A DNA stretch of 34,153 bases from Burkholderia sp. H160 (GCA_000173575.1 ABYL01000076.1:1-34153); one strand, 5' to 3'. Positions 1 to 8,400 are shown, counted from the stretch's first letter. Made by a program: numbers and translations. The notes: generated by a model not told the origin, from the sequence alone.

Positions 1-25
1 CGCGGCGGGGCGCGGCGGGGGCGCG

Positions 26-48
26 GCGGGGGTCGCGCCCCCGCTTTT
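26..48 (+). terminator. Rho-independent terminator of an upstream gene
   Basis: The arms GCGGGGG (26-32) and CCCCCGC (38-44) are perfectly complementary around a 5-nt loop and are followed by TTTT at 45-48. This fits an intrinsic terminator for a rightward gene ending left of the window. The preceding 25 bases are imperfect repeats of a GGGGCGCGGC unit, which makes the exact fold ambiguous. Confidence 0.55.
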
Positions 49-213
49 CGTCGATGAAGCGGACGCATCGCACGGCCGCGCGACAAAGTTTGAACCGGTG
101 ATTAAAAGCCCTTAGGATATCCACACCGGAAGCCGTCGCGATGACGGCATGCGCACACAACGCAGAGAGCAGCCTGCGCGCGGTGCTACCTTCATCTCAT
201 CAAGAGAACACGA

Positions 214-1779
214 ATGCTGCGCACGTCACTGAAGGTAATAAAGATAAGTGCATGGGTTCTGGTGCTGCTGGCAGTGCTCGCATTCGGACTGCGCGCGTGG
301 TACTCGAAGCGCGGGCCGGAGCTGTCGGTATGGCACACCTATGTGCCGCGCGAAATGACCGTCGAGGAAATCGACACCGCCGACTGGAATGCATATATCA
401 AGGCGGAAAACCGGATTTTCGAGGATGTGCGTATCAATGTCGTCGAAAAATTGCGGCCGTCCGAGCGCATTCCGGCGAACCGCTATTACGAGGGCTCGCC
501 GATCTTTCCGTGGCATTTCGCCCAGAACTGGAATCACTCGTACATTCTCGAGCCGTCGGGGCCGCCCGTCGGCGCGGTCGTGTTGCTGCACGGCATGACG
601 GATGCGCCGTTCAGTATGCGGCATATCGCACGTCGTTATCGCGATCGCGGTTTCGTCGCGATCGGCATCCGTCTGCCAGGGCATGGCACGGTGCCGGCCG
701 GGCTCACCGACGTCCACTGGCAGGACTGGACCGCAGCCACACGGCTCGCGGTGCGTGAAGCGCGCCGGCGCGTGGGGCCGGGCAAGCCGATCGAACTGGT
801 CGGCTTTTCGAACGGCGGCGCGCTCGCGCTGCAGTACGCGCTCGACTCGATCGAGAATCCCGCGCTGCCGCGCACGACGCGCGTCGTGTTGATCTCGCCG
901 ATGATCGGCGTCACCCGTTACGCGCGCTTTGCCGGTCTCGTCGCATTGCCCGCGCTATTGCCGGCCTTCGCGCCCGCCGCGTGGCTCGGCATCGTGCCGG
1001 AGTTCAATCCGTTCAAGTACAACTCGTTTCCGGTGAATGGCGCGCGGCAGTCTCATTTGCTGACGAGCGTGATTCAGGAGCAGATCGCGAGGCTCGAGCG
1101 TGAGAACCGGCTCGATACGCTGCCGCCTATCCTGACGTTCCAGTCGGTGACCGATTTCACGGTCAGCACGCCCGCCGTGATGTCGTCGCTCTATGACAAG
1201 CTGCCCGAGAACGGCAGTGAAGTCGTGCTGTTCGACGTGAACCGCAGCGTGCGCTTCAGGACGTTCCTGCGCGTCGCGTCGTACACCGCGTTGTCGCGGC
1301 TGTTGCGCATCGGTCCGCAAAACTATCGGACCACGGTGATCGCCAACGCGTCGCCGGACTTGGCGCAGATGGTCGAACGCAGCGTTTATGCGGACGAAGT
1401 GCAAACGCGCGTCAGGCCGTTGGATATCGACTATCCGCAGGATATTTTCTCGTTGTCGCACGTTGCGATTCCGTTCCCGATCACTGACGCGCTCTACGGC
1501 ATCGCGCCGGACGACTCGGAGAATTTCAATGAGAACCTCGGCACGCTCGCGCCGCGCGGCGAACGCGGCACGCTGATTCTGACGCTCGATACGATGTTCC
1601 GCATCTCGTCGAATCCGTTCTTCCCGTATCTGCTGCAACGTATCGACGAAGGCATCGGCAAGATGCCGCCGCCGGTCGTCAAGTCGCCGCCGCGCACGCA
1701 TGAAACCGCCGATGGTCAGCCCGACGATTTTGCGGCGGATCTGACTGCTCTCGAGCAGGTCGGCTCGGACGAGCCTTGA
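214..1779 (+). CDS. membrane-anchored alpha/beta hydrolase (serine esterase/lipase-like)
   Basis: The 521-residue product has an N-terminal hydrophobic segment at about residues 11-28, after a short basic start. This looks like an uncleaved signal anchor with the catalytic domain in the periplasm. The alpha/beta-hydrolase fold is shown by LLHG (124-127, oxyanion-hole strand) and the nucleophile elbow GFSNG (197-201, Ser199). Asp314 and His416 (SLSHVAIP) sit where the rest of a Ser-Asp-His triad is expected. The substrate cannot be read from the sequence. An esterase acting on acetylated or feruloylated xylan would suit the neighbouring xylanase, but that is only inference from position. The gene is convergent with the xylanase, 114 bp apart. 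The start at 214 is preceded by a weak purine-rich AAGAGAA. Confidence 0.85.
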   Translation: MLRTSLKVIKISAWVLVLLAVLAFGLRAWYSKRGPELSVWHTYVPREMTVEEIDTADWNAYIKAENRIFEDVRINVVEKLRPSERIPANRYYEGSPIFPWHFAQNWNHSYILEPSGPPVGAVVLLHGMTDAPFSMRHIARRYRDRGFVAIGIRLPGHGTVPAGLTDVHWQDWTAATRLAVREARRRVGPGKPIELVGFSNGGALALQYALDSIENPALPRTTRVVLISPMIGVTRYARFAGLVALPALLPAFAPAAWLGIVPEFNPFKYNSFPVNGARQSHLLTSVIQEQIARLERENRLDTLPPILTFQSVTDFTVSTPAVMSSLYDKLPENGSEVVLFDVNRSVRFRTFLRVASYTALSRLLRIGPQNYRTTVIANASPDLAQMVERSVYADEVQTRVRPLDIDYPQDIFSLSHVAIPFPITDALYGIAPDDSENFNENLGTLAPRGERGTLILTLDTMFRISSNPFFPYLLQRIDEGIGKMPPPVVKSPPRTHETADGQPDDFAADLTALEQVGSDEP

Positions 1780-1893
1780 GATGTCGGTTGCCTGAATCGG
1801 GCTGATGGCCTCTGCGCTGCTGTTTTCGCAAGATGTCACCCGATCGCCCGCACACTGCCGCGGGCCATCCGCTTTCCGGCTCGAAGATTGACG

Positions 1894-3078
1894 TTACGGC
1901 TGATAAGTCGAATCGACGATCGTCCACAGCGCCGCTTTCGGGTGCAGATTCGCATCGAACGGCAACGGCAGGTTGTTGCGCGGCACCGGCGTCGACGTCA
2001 GCCACGTATGCTTGTCCGAGTAGCCCCAGAACGTCACTGCCTTGATGCTCGGCTCCTGCTCGAACAGAGCGAACACTGCGCGATATCGCTCGGCCTGAGC
2101 ACGCATGATGTCGTTCGGCACCGGATGACCGAGGTCCGGCAGACATGCACGCGGATCGCTCCAGCATTCGCCAGGGTCGGTATAGAGACTCACGTCGAGT
2201 TCGGTCACCTGGTTTTCGAGCCCGAGCGCGGCGACGTCGTCGAACGCCTGCTTGATGTTCGGCAGGGGCGGCCAGTTCACGCTGATATGCATCTGATGCC
2301 CGACACCGTCAATCGGCACGCCGCGCGCGCGTAAATCGCGGATCACCGCGAGCAGCTTCGCGCGCTTGCCTGGATCGTCGGTGTTGTACTCGTTGATATA
2401 GAGCTTCACGTTCGGGTCCGCCGCGCGCGCCGCACGGAAAGCGATCGCGATGTAGTCCTTGCCGAGCGCGCGATACCACGGACTGTCTTCGCGATACACC
2501 TGATGCGGGTCGTCGCTGATCACTTCGTTGACCACGTCCCACGCATCGACCTTGCCGCGGAAGTGCGTGACGACGTCGGTTACATATCGTTCGAGCCGCT
2601 TCGCAACGACGTCGTGATAGTCCGGATCTTTCGGATCGCCGGCGAAGAACCAGGCCGGCGCTTCGGTCCAGTCACCGGCCTTGAAGTGCCACACGAGCGT
2701 GTGGCCGCGCACCGCAATGCCGTGTGCTTGAGCGAACGCGACGATCCTGTCGGCCGGCTCGAAGTTGTATTCGCCTTCCGCGACGCCGATCGTGCCCGGC
2801 TTCATCTTGTTCTCTGCGGTCAGGCTCGAGAACTGCGCGGCGATGAGCGTGGCGTCGGCGGGATTGTCGATCGAATCGGGTTCGATGGCCGCGCCGACTT
2901 TGAAGTGCGCGGCCATCACACTGCGCAGCGGCGGCGGCGCTTCAGCGGGCGCCGCGGCGAGCGGCGGGCCGTCATGAGCGGCCATCGCCTGGTTGTGCGC
3001 GCAGCCCGCCGTCCATGCAAGCGTGCAAACCGCGACGGCTGCGCAGAGCATGCGCAACGAAGTCCTCAAAGGACGCAT
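1894..3078 (-). CDS. GH10 endo-1,4-beta-xylanase, lipoprotein
   Basis: The 394-residue enzyme hydrolyses internal beta-1,4 bonds of xylan. It begins with a basic start, a hydrophobic stretch and the lipobox WTAGC with Cys26, so it is predicted to be lipid-anchored in the outer membrane. An Ala/Pro-rich linker runs to about residue 52. The GH10 barrel carries TAENKMKP (88-95), RGHTLVWH (124-131), the acid/base Glu185 in DVVNEV, the nucleophile Glu293 in VTELDV, and the C-terminal FWGYSDKHTWL (350-360). Length matches a single-domain GH10 enzyme with no carbohydrate-binding module. A GGAG/AGGA ribosome site precedes the ATG. Its upstream region holds both operator classes of this locus (3135-3146 and 3260-3273). 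The family assignment is firm; lipidation is predicted. Confidence 0.96.
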   Translation of the reverse strand: MRPLRTSLRMLCAAVAVCTLAWTAGCAHNQAMAAHDGPPLAAAPAEAPPPLRSVMAAHFKVGAAIEPDSIDNPADATLIAAQFSSLTAENKMKPGTIGVAEGEYNFEPADRIVAFAQAHGIAVRGHTLVWHFKAGDWTEAPAWFFAGDPKDPDYHDVVAKRLERYVTDVVTHFRGKVDAWDVVNEVISDDPHQVYREDSPWYRALGKDYIAIAFRAARAADPNVKLYINEYNTDDPGKRAKLLAVIRDLRARGVPIDGVGHQMHISVNWPPLPNIKQAFDDVAALGLENQVTELDVSLYTDPGECWSDPRACLPDLGHPVPNDIMRAQAERYRAVFALFEQEPSIKAVTFWGYSDKHTWLTSTPVPRNNLPLPFDANLHPKAALWTIVDSTYQP

Positions 3079-3134
3079 TCCTGGTCTCCGTGTGATGTGA
3101 TGCCCGTTCGGAAGTTTTTCTAACTATCCATAAC

Positions 3135-3146
3135 GTTATCGGTAAC
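3135..3146. promoter_or_regulatory. LacI-type operator (GTTATCGGTAAC) upstream of the xylanase
   Basis: This near-palindrome with a central CG lies 57 bp upstream of the xylanase start. It shares the pattern GTTANCGNTAAC with sites before the porin (4321-4332) and the MFS/dehydratase operon (25618-25629). Binding by R2 or R3 is inferred. Confidence 0.6.
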
Positions 3147-3259
3147 AACGCCGATGGTAGGCAACGCCCCTCGGATCCGCCATGAGGGATTTACCTGACG
3201 TATGGAAGAAACAATGCAAGGTGAATAAGCGTCGAGCCGCCCGATTTGACCCAGCGGTT

Positions 3260-3273
3260 TGAAAGCGCTTTCA
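3260..3273. promoter_or_regulatory. LacI-type operator TGAAAGCGCTTTCA, distal to the xylanase
   Basis: This is a perfect 14-bp palindrome with the CG centre typical of LacI-family operators. The same 14 bases occur at 5808-5821 and 6958-6971, flanking regulator R1. The only start codon nearby is that of the xylanase, 182 bp away on the minus strand. Confidence 0.7.
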
Positions 3274-3368
3274 GGAGGAGGCTGCGCAACGCGGTCGCGC
3301 CGCGAACTGCGCGAAACAGAGCGCCAGTTACTCAATCCCGACTGGCGAGACAGGAAAACCGAAGCCGT

Positions 3369-3677
3369 TCAATGCGCGTTCAGCGAACCTGCGTCGGGGG
3401 AAAGCCAGTTGTCCACCGAAGTGACACCGGGCACCGACATCGCACTCTTCTCGGCACGCGCGACATGATCCCGCTCTGGCACCCATCCGGTCAGGGTGAT
3501 CCGCCCCGAGTGGGCAAAGACGAACACATGTGACATCCCGACGCCGGCGTGCGCTTCGGCGACGCGCACGGCGTGGGCGAGTTGCTGGTCAGTTTGCGAA
3601 TCGCTCTGGGCATGGGCCGCCGGCGCGATTGCGCTCGAAGCCAGCAACACGAGTGTAGAAACAAGGACTGTTTTCAC
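3369..3677 (-). CDS. small periplasmic BON-domain protein
   Basis: The 102-residue product has a signal peptide ending near AAHA-Q at about residue 23. One BON-like domain follows (about residues 30-95), with the characteristic stretch GRITLTGWVPERDHVARAE and GVTSVDN. BON domains are thought to bind phospholipid or peptidoglycan-proximal surfaces, and single-domain members are usually exported stress or envelope proteins. The start is GTG, chosen because an excellent AAGGAGGT Shine-Dalgarno (complement of 3681-3688) sits just upstream. It reads in the same direction as the xylanase but is separated from it by 290 bp that contain operators, so it is probably a separate unit. Confidence 0.85.
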   Translation of the reverse strand: MKTVLVSTLVLLASSAIAPAAHAQSDSQTDQQLAHAVRVAEAHAGVGMSHVFVFAHSGRITLTGWVPERDHVARAEKSAMSVPGVTSVDNWLSPDAGSLNAH

Positions 3678-4258
3678 GATACCTCCTTAGACGTACCACA
3701 GGGTGCCGGCAAACTGCGCCGGCAAATCTTCCGGTCGGACTCAATGCGAGGCCGCGGAAATGCATCGGACAAAATCCTCTTCCCATTGCGCGCGTCGAGG
3801 TTTTGTCGGTCGGGGCGATGGGCGGTCGTGCCGTCGCCCGCAGAAGAGTCTGCAAGGGCAGCGTGTTCGAGCGGGACGCCGCGTGCGCGGCGTGGCGGGG
3901 GAACAGCGGGAGCCGAGGGATGGGAGCTGGTTGGGGCGTTCGAGATTGAGCGCGAAAAGCCAGACGGATGCACTGACAGTCCCGCACTCAGCGTGCTACT
4001 TGGCTGAGCCCGGCTCGTTGCCCGGCATCGTATGCATTGATGATAGTCGCTAATTTTCGCCACTGCTGGCGGTTCCAACACGGGTCGTCAAGTCCAGACC
4101 GGCAAGACAGGCGAAGCGAGTCGTTGCATCTTCACCACATCAAACACGAATTTTTCTTGCATTTCAGCGCGATTTCCCAATTAAGCGAATGCTGAATCGC
4201 GCGGGCGACGACAGTCGCGCGTTGTTTCCGTGCATGAAATCAAACGGATTTCCGGCGC

Positions 4259-4284
4259 TTGTGACCATCACACGATGGTCACAA
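4259..4284. promoter_or_regulatory. inverted repeat upstream of the porin, probable regulator site
   Basis: The arms TTGTGACCATC (4259-4269) and GATGGTCACAA (4274-4284) are perfectly complementary around 4 nt. There is no T-tract, so a DNA-binding site is more likely than a terminator. TGTGA and TCACA half-sites recall CRP/FNR-type boxes, but they are 14 bp apart instead of 6, so the binder is unknown. Confidence 0.5.
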
Positions 4285-4318
4285 AGCGGGTGCTACTGCG
4301 GGATCGGCCGGCGCGCAA

Positions 4319-4334
4319 CTGTTATCGATAACAG
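4319..4334. promoter_or_regulatory. LacI-type operator palindrome upstream of the porin
   Basis: CTGTTATCGATAACAG is a perfect 16-bp palindrome with a central CG. Its core GTTATCGATAAC matches the GTTANCGNTAAC family. It lies 47 bp upstream of the TATAAT box and 155 bp from the porin start. Confidence 0.65.
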
Positions 4335-4380
4335 CGTTTTCCCTGAGCCGTTAGTTCGATGCGCGGCGCAAGCTCGTCCA

Positions 4381-4386
4381 TATAAT
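4381..4386 (+). promoter_or_regulatory. porin -10 box (TATAAT)
   Basis: A perfect TATAAT lies about 104 bp before the porin ATG. No good -35 hexamer is present at 16-18 bp spacing (GATGCG region), which would suit an activator-dependent or weak basal promoter. The alternating AT run at 4471-4480 is a different element, next to the AGGA ribosome site. Confidence 0.45.
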
Positions 4387-4489
4387 CGCCTCGAAATGTG
4401 AAGCGAGCATTTCGATGAGAGGGGAACGCGTGAGAACGCATGCGTCCTGATGGGCTTGGAGACGCCACAAAATATATATAGGATATCTA

Positions 4490-5644
4490 ATGAAGAAAAC
4501 ACTTATTGCTATGTCCGTGATGGCAGCTGCGACGACGGCGGCCCATGCGCAGAGCAGCGTCACACTGTACGGCCGTATCGACAACGGCATCCAGTTCGAA
4601 ACCGGCCTTCCGGCCGGCCACCAGTGGTCAGCCCAAAGCGGCGACTGGGGTTGTTCGTGGTTCGGTCTCATGGGCTCTGAAGATCTCGGCGGCGGCACGA
4701 AGACAGTCTTCCAGCTCGAAGGCCAGCTCAATACGATGACCGGTGCATCGGCGGGCAATCTGTTCGGCCGTCACGCAACGGTGGGCTTTACGAACGACAG
4801 CTGGGGCTTGTTCAAGATCGGTAACCTCGGTGCCGGCGAACTGTCGCAGGACAGCTGGGGTACCGATCCGCAGGTGATGCAGCGCTACGCGATCTCGACA
4901 CTGGTGCGCGCCCGTAACTGGACGAGCACCAGCAACGGCGCGGAGTACAACTCGCCGGTGCTGTTCGGCGGCCTCGTGCTGAAGGGCCAGTATTCGCTGA
5001 CCAACAACACGAGCTGGAACTCGGCGCCTGTCAATGCACAGGGCGTACCGACCGGCCAGGGTCGTACGAACGCGGTCGAAGGTGTCTACACGTGGGGCTC
5101 GGGCGACTTCCGGGTGATCTACGACGAAGTGCGCGGTGCCAACGGCTCGTTCAACAACGTGTACTCTGCTTCGCGCAATGTTCTCGCCGGCGGCACCTAC
5201 GTGCTCGGTCCGGTGAAGCTGTACGCGGGCTACCAGCACCTGAGCGCGCCTGACGCGACCAACGCGAGCATGGGCGTAACCGATGCGTCGCAGCCGCTCG
5301 GCGTGAGCGCGCCGACCAGTGTGAACCACGAATGGTTCGGCGCCGCATGGCAAATCAACACCCCCACGCAAGTGACGGCTGCGGTTTACCACGCGAACGC
5401 GAACAACGGCAACGGCAACGCGACCCTGTTCACGCTCGCCGGGACCTACGCGCTGTCGAAGCGCACGTTCCTGTACACGGAAGCCGGCTACGTGCACAAC
5501 AGCTCGACGTCGAACATTAACCTCGGCAACGGCTCGTACGGCAACAACAACTTCAATCCGGTGACGGGTACGTCATCGAACAGCAACCCGAACTATGGTC
5601 ATAGCCAGACCGGCGTCTTCGCCGGGATCATGACCGCGTTCTGA
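4490..5644 (+). CDS. Burkholderia-type general porin (outer-membrane beta-barrel)
   Basis: The 384-residue protein has a classic signal peptide (MKKTLIAMSV..., cut after AHA at about residue 20), followed by SSVTLYGRIDNG, the hallmark start of Burkholderiales Gram-negative porins. GSEDLGGGTKTVFQLEGQ follows in the first hairpins. The chain ends in phenylalanine, as required for BAM-dependent barrel assembly. Amphipathic strands alternate with Asn/Gly/Ser-rich loops throughout. It probably forms a trimeric diffusion channel, and its place between the xylanase and the sugar importers suggests passage of oligosaccharides. A dedicated operator (4319-4334) sits upstream and a terminator downstream, so it is probably monocistronic. 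Substrate preference is inferred. Confidence 0.94.
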   Translation: MKKTLIAMSVMAAATTAAHAQSSVTLYGRIDNGIQFETGLPAGHQWSAQSGDWGCSWFGLMGSEDLGGGTKTVFQLEGQLNTMTGASAGNLFGRHATVGFTNDSWGLFKIGNLGAGELSQDSWGTDPQVMQRYAISTLVRARNWTSTSNGAEYNSPVLFGGLVLKGQYSLTNNTSWNSAPVNAQGVPTGQGRTNAVEGVYTWGSGDFRVIYDEVRGANGSFNNVYSASRNVLAGGTYVLGPVKLYAGYQHLSAPDATNASMGVTDASQPLGVSAPTSVNHEWFGAAWQINTPTQVTAAVYHANANNGNGNATLFTLAGTYALSKRTFLYTEAGYVHNSSTSNINLGNGSYGNNNFNPVTGTSSNSNPNYGHSQTGVFAGIMTAF

Positions 5645-5716
5645 GTTGAGGTTGCCTGATCAGCAATCGCAGTGATCTCTTTGTTTCAAGGACTGTTTAT
5701 TTCTCTTTCATAGAGA

Positions 5717-5769
5717 AGCCGGTGCGACGTCTCCTCCACCCTCGTTGCATCGGCTGTTTTTTCTTTTTT
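5717..5769 (+). terminator. Rho-independent terminator of the porin gene
   Basis: The arms 5717-5729 and 5743-5755 pair over 13 bp, with two G-U wobbles, around a 13-nt loop. A G and then TTTTTTCTTTTTT follow. Position and T-tract make this a confident intrinsic terminator. Confidence 0.85.
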
Positions 5770-5806
5770 GCGAATTCACGACCGGACGTACCGCGCTTGC
5801 TTGTGT

Positions 5807-5822
5807 TTGAAAGCGCTTTCAA
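5807..5822. promoter_or_regulatory. LacI-type operator before regulator R1
   Basis: TTGAAAGCGCTTTCAA is a perfect 16-bp palindrome ending 21 bp before the R1 start codon. Its position suggests autorepression. It is one of three copies of TGAAAGCGCTTTCA in the window. Confidence 0.75.
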
Positions 5823-5843
5823 CCCAGGATTCAGGCAGAACTC

Positions 5844-6935
5844 ATGACCGACGACGGCTCAAACGACAAACCCGGCGCGCCCAAGGTACCCAACGTACCT
5901 GTTGCGCCCAACGTGACGCTCGAAGCCATCGCGCGCGCGGCCGGTGTTTCTCCGAGCACCGTATCGCGGATCCTGAACGGTTCTGCGCGCGTGCTCCCCG
6001 CCAAGCAGCAGGCGGTGGAAGAGGCGATCGCGCGTTTCAACTATCGGCCGAACGTGCTCGCGCGCAGTCTCGCGAGCGGCCGGACCGAAACGATCGGGGT
6101 ACTGACGCAGGCGGTGTCGAGCCCGTTTTATGCGGAATGGTTGCGCGGCATCGAAGAGGCGCTTTACGAGCCAGGCTTTACGCCGATCTTCGTGAGCAGC
6201 CGCTGGAACCTCAACGAGGAAAAGGCACGCCTCGAGCAGTTCATCGCACGGCGCGTCGACGGAATCATCCTGCTGCACGCGCAACTCGATGAGCCGACCT
6301 TGACCGACTACTCGCGGCACGCGCCGATGCTCGTGCTCGGCCGCTCGATACAAAACAGCCCGACGCTCGCGGGCCTGCCGATCGACAACATGCAGGGCGC
6401 GCGCGACGCGACCCGTCACCTGATCGAGCAGGGCCATCGCGAGATCGCGTTCATCGCCGGGCCGGCCAGTCACGAGGATGCGATCGAGCGCCTCGACGGC
6501 TACCGGATCGCGCTCGAGGAATCGGGCATCGGCTTCGATGCCGATCTCGTCGAGCAGGGCGATTACCTCGAAACGGGCGGCGTCGCCGCGATGGAGCGGC
6601 TGATGGTGCGCCATCCATCGTTCAGCGCGGTGTTCTGCGCGAACGATCAGACCGCCTACGGCGCGCGGCTCGCGATGTTCCGCCGCGGCGTGCGGGTGCC
6701 GGAGGACGTGTCGCTGGTCGGCTTCGACGATCTGCCGACTTCGTCGTACATGACCCCGCCTTTGACGACGGTCCGCCAGCCGACCTATGAAATCGGCCGG
6801 CTCGCCGCGCAGGGCATCGTGCAGATGATCCGCAAGCAGTCCGTCGCGCTCAGTCCGATTCCGCTCACGCTCGTGACGCGCGAAACGACGCGGCGAATCA
6901 CGTCACCGGTCAAACGCGGGGATACGCGGACATAG
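5844..6935 (+). CDS. LacI/GalR-family transcriptional regulator R1
   Basis: The 363-residue repressor has an N-terminal helix-turn-helix at about residues 24-50 ([20 protein letters not shown]), preceded by a Pro/Val/Asn-rich extension. A hinge helix ([13 protein letters not shown]) and a periplasmic-binding-protein-like effector domain to the C terminus follow. It probably senses a beta-glucoside or cellobiose-derived sugar and represses the importer-glucosidase operon directly downstream. Identical palindromes just upstream of its own gene and of the importer are its likely operators. The start codon is somewhat uncertain, because no strong Shine-Dalgarno is visible. The family call is firm; the effector is inferred from neighbours. 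Confidence 0.93.
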   Translation: MTDDGSNDKPGAPKVPNVPVAPNVTLEAIARAAGVSPSTVSRILNGSARVLPAKQQAVEEAIARFNYRPNVLARSLASGRTETIGVLTQAVSSPFYAEWLRGIEEALYEPGFTPIFVSSRWNLNEEKARLEQFIARRVDGIILLHAQLDEPTLTDYSRHAPMLVLGRSIQNSPTLAGLPIDNMQGARDATRHLIEQGHREIAFIAGPASHEDAIERLDGYRIALEESGIGFDADLVEQGDYLETGGVAAMERLMVRHPSFSAVFCANDQTAYGARLAMFRRGVRVPEDVSLVGFDDLPTSSYMTPPLTTVRQPTYEIGRLAAQGIVQMIRKQSVALSPIPLTLVTRETTRRITSPVKRGDTRT

Positions 6936-6957
6936 CAGGTGTTTTTTCGCCTTGGCG

Positions 6958-6971
6958 TGAAAGCGCTTTCA
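6958..6971. promoter_or_regulatory. LacI-type operator before the first sugar importer
   Basis: This copy of the perfect palindrome TGAAAGCGCTTTCA lies 111 bp upstream of the solute-binding-protein start, in the R1-importer gap. It is the natural site for substrate-responsive repression by R1. Confidence 0.75.
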
Positions 6972-7082
6972 GGCATCAGCAGGCAACAAGCAAAGCAGCA
7001 ACAAAGACAACAGGGGAAGTAGGTCGCAGCAACCGGGTAGTCATCGAATGCAATTCCAACAGGGTTCTTTAGGAGACGAGTA

Positions 7083-8330
7083 ATGAAATTCCGCTTTTCA
7101 GGCTCTGCCGCCGCCGTTCTGCTCAGCCTGGCCACAGTCGGCGCGCACGCCAACACCACGTTGAACGTCGCGGTCTTTCCGAAGCTGGATCAGGAAATCA
7201 ATGACGCGCTTCCGGCATGGAAGAAGCTGCATCCGGACGTCGACGTCAAGGTGTCGTCGCTGCAGATTGGCGATCACCACAACGCGATGACCACCGCGCT
7301 CGCGACGGGTTCCAATCTGCCCGACGTGATGGCGGTCGAGGTCGGCTTTATCGGCCGCTTTGCGGCGGGCGGCGGTCTCGAGGACCTGTCGAAGCCGCCG
7401 TATAGCGCCGGCCAGTACAAGAGCCAGTTCATCAACTACACGTTCGCGCAGGCGACCACGCAGGATGGCACGATCGTCGGCATGCCAGCCGATATTGGTC
7501 CGGGCACACTGTTCTATCGCAAGGACATTCTCGACAAGGCGGGCGTCACCGAAGCCGATCTGACGAAGTCGTGGGACTCGTATCTCGCGGCCGGCGAGAA
7601 GATCAAGAAGGCGACGGGCGCATACCTGATGGCATCGTCGCGCGATATCGAGGACATCTATATTCGCGCCGACCTGAAGGAAGGTGACGGCGTCTACTTC
7701 GACAAGGCTGGCAATCCGGTCGTCACGTCGCCACGTTTCGTGAAGGCGTTCGAGCTCGCGAAGAAAGCGCGCGAGCTCGGTCTCGACGCGAAGATCTCGC
7801 CGTGGACGAACGAATGGGCCGAGGGCTTCAAGCGCGGCACCGTCGCGACGCAGATGATGGGCGCGTGGCTCGGCGGCCACCTCTCGTCGTGGATCGCACC
7901 GGACACCAAGGGCCTGTGGCGCGCGGCCAATCTGCCGAACAAGGCGTACGCATCGTTCGGCGGCACGTTCTGGTCGATTCCGGCGAAAGCGACGCAAAAG
8001 CCGATGTCGTGGGAATTCATCAAGTTCCTGACGACGCGCAAGGACACGCAGCTCGCGTCGTTCCGTTCGATCGATGCATTCCCGTCGCTGCTCTCCGCGC
8101 AGAGCGATTCGTTCTTCGCCGAGCCCGTCTCATTCCTCGGCGACGAGAAGGCGCGTCTGATCTGGCGTGATGCGGCCTCGCACATCCCGGCGATCCAGCG
8201 CAGCAAGTACGATCAGGTCGCCGAGGAAGCGGTCCACTCGGCGCTCGACAAGGTCGTCGACGACGGCGTGGACGTGCATACCGCGTTGCAGGAAGCACAG
8301 GACCAGATCGCGCATCGGGTCCGCCGTTAA
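7083..8330 (+). CDS. ABC sugar importer, periplasmic solute-binding protein (family 1)
   Basis: The 415-residue protein has a Sec signal peptide cut near AHA at about residue 23. A family-1 extracellular solute-binding fold follows, with TTLNVAVFPKLDQEI at the start and the typical ATGSNLPDVMAVEVGFIGRF segment. There is no lipobox, so it is soluble in the periplasm. It delivers substrate to the permease pair encoded next. The GH1 enzyme in the same operon points to cellobiose or another beta-glucoside. An AGGAG ribosome site precedes the ATG. The gene is followed by a 120-bp gap with two hairpins, which often serve to keep binding-protein mRNA in excess over permease mRNA. Confidence 0.92.
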   Translation: MKFRFSGSAAAVLLSLATVGAHANTTLNVAVFPKLDQEINDALPAWKKLHPDVDVKVSSLQIGDHHNAMTTALATGSNLPDVMAVEVGFIGRFAAGGGLEDLSKPPYSAGQYKSQFINYTFAQATTQDGTIVGMPADIGPGTLFYRKDILDKAGVTEADLTKSWDSYLAAGEKIKKATGAYLMASSRDIEDIYIRADLKEGDGVYFDKAGNPVVTSPRFVKAFELAKKARELGLDAKISPWTNEWAEGFKRGTVATQMMGAWLGGHLSSWIAPDTKGLWRAANLPNKAYASFGGTFWSIPAKATQKPMSWEFIKFLTTRKDTQLASFRSIDAFPSLLSAQSDSFFAEPVSFLGDEKARLIWRDAASHIPAIQRSKYDQVAEEAVHSALDKVVDDGVDVHTALQEAQDQIAHRVRR

Positions 8331-8346
8331 GCACTGTTGATGCAAG

Positions 8347-8371
8347 GTCGCGGCACGCTGCGTGCCGCGAC
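8347..8371 (+). other. intercistronic hairpin 1 after the binding-protein gene
   Basis: The arms 8347-8357 (GTCGCGGCACG) and 8361-8371 are perfectly complementary over 11 bp around a CTG loop, 16 nt after the stop codon. No T-tract follows, so an mRNA-stabilising or partial-attenuation role is more likely than full termination. Confidence 0.6.
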
Positions 8372-8400
8372 ACGAAGTGTCCCGCAGTGTGCTGCAAACA

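Larger units (their letters stand above)
3678..4489. other. 812-bp intergenic region with porin control elements
   Basis: I see no convincing gene here: open frames on both strands have low-complexity, shadow-like translations. The left part holds the ribosome site and presumably the promoter of the BON gene. The right part (about 4140-4489) is AT-richer and carries two operator-like inverted repeats, a TATAAT box and the porin ribosome site, all annotated separately. Confidence 0.6.

Noticed and set aside
1-30. GGGGCGCGGC repeats as a CRISPR or satellite array
   Set aside because: Only about three imperfect short units at the window edge with no spacers; they merge into the terminator stem.
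1679-2167. Long open frames antisense to the xylanase and hydrolase ends
   Set aside because: Arg/Ala-rich shadow translations typical of high-GC DNA; the xylanase frame has clear GH10 motifs and explains the region.
3703-4081. Small open frames between the BON gene and the porin
   Set aside because: No ribosome sites, no recognisable domain and a non-coding codon pattern; treated as intergenic.
4259-4284. A CRP site upstream of the porin
   Set aside because: TGTGA and TCACA are present but separated by 14 bp instead of 6, so it is listed only as an unassigned inverted repeat.
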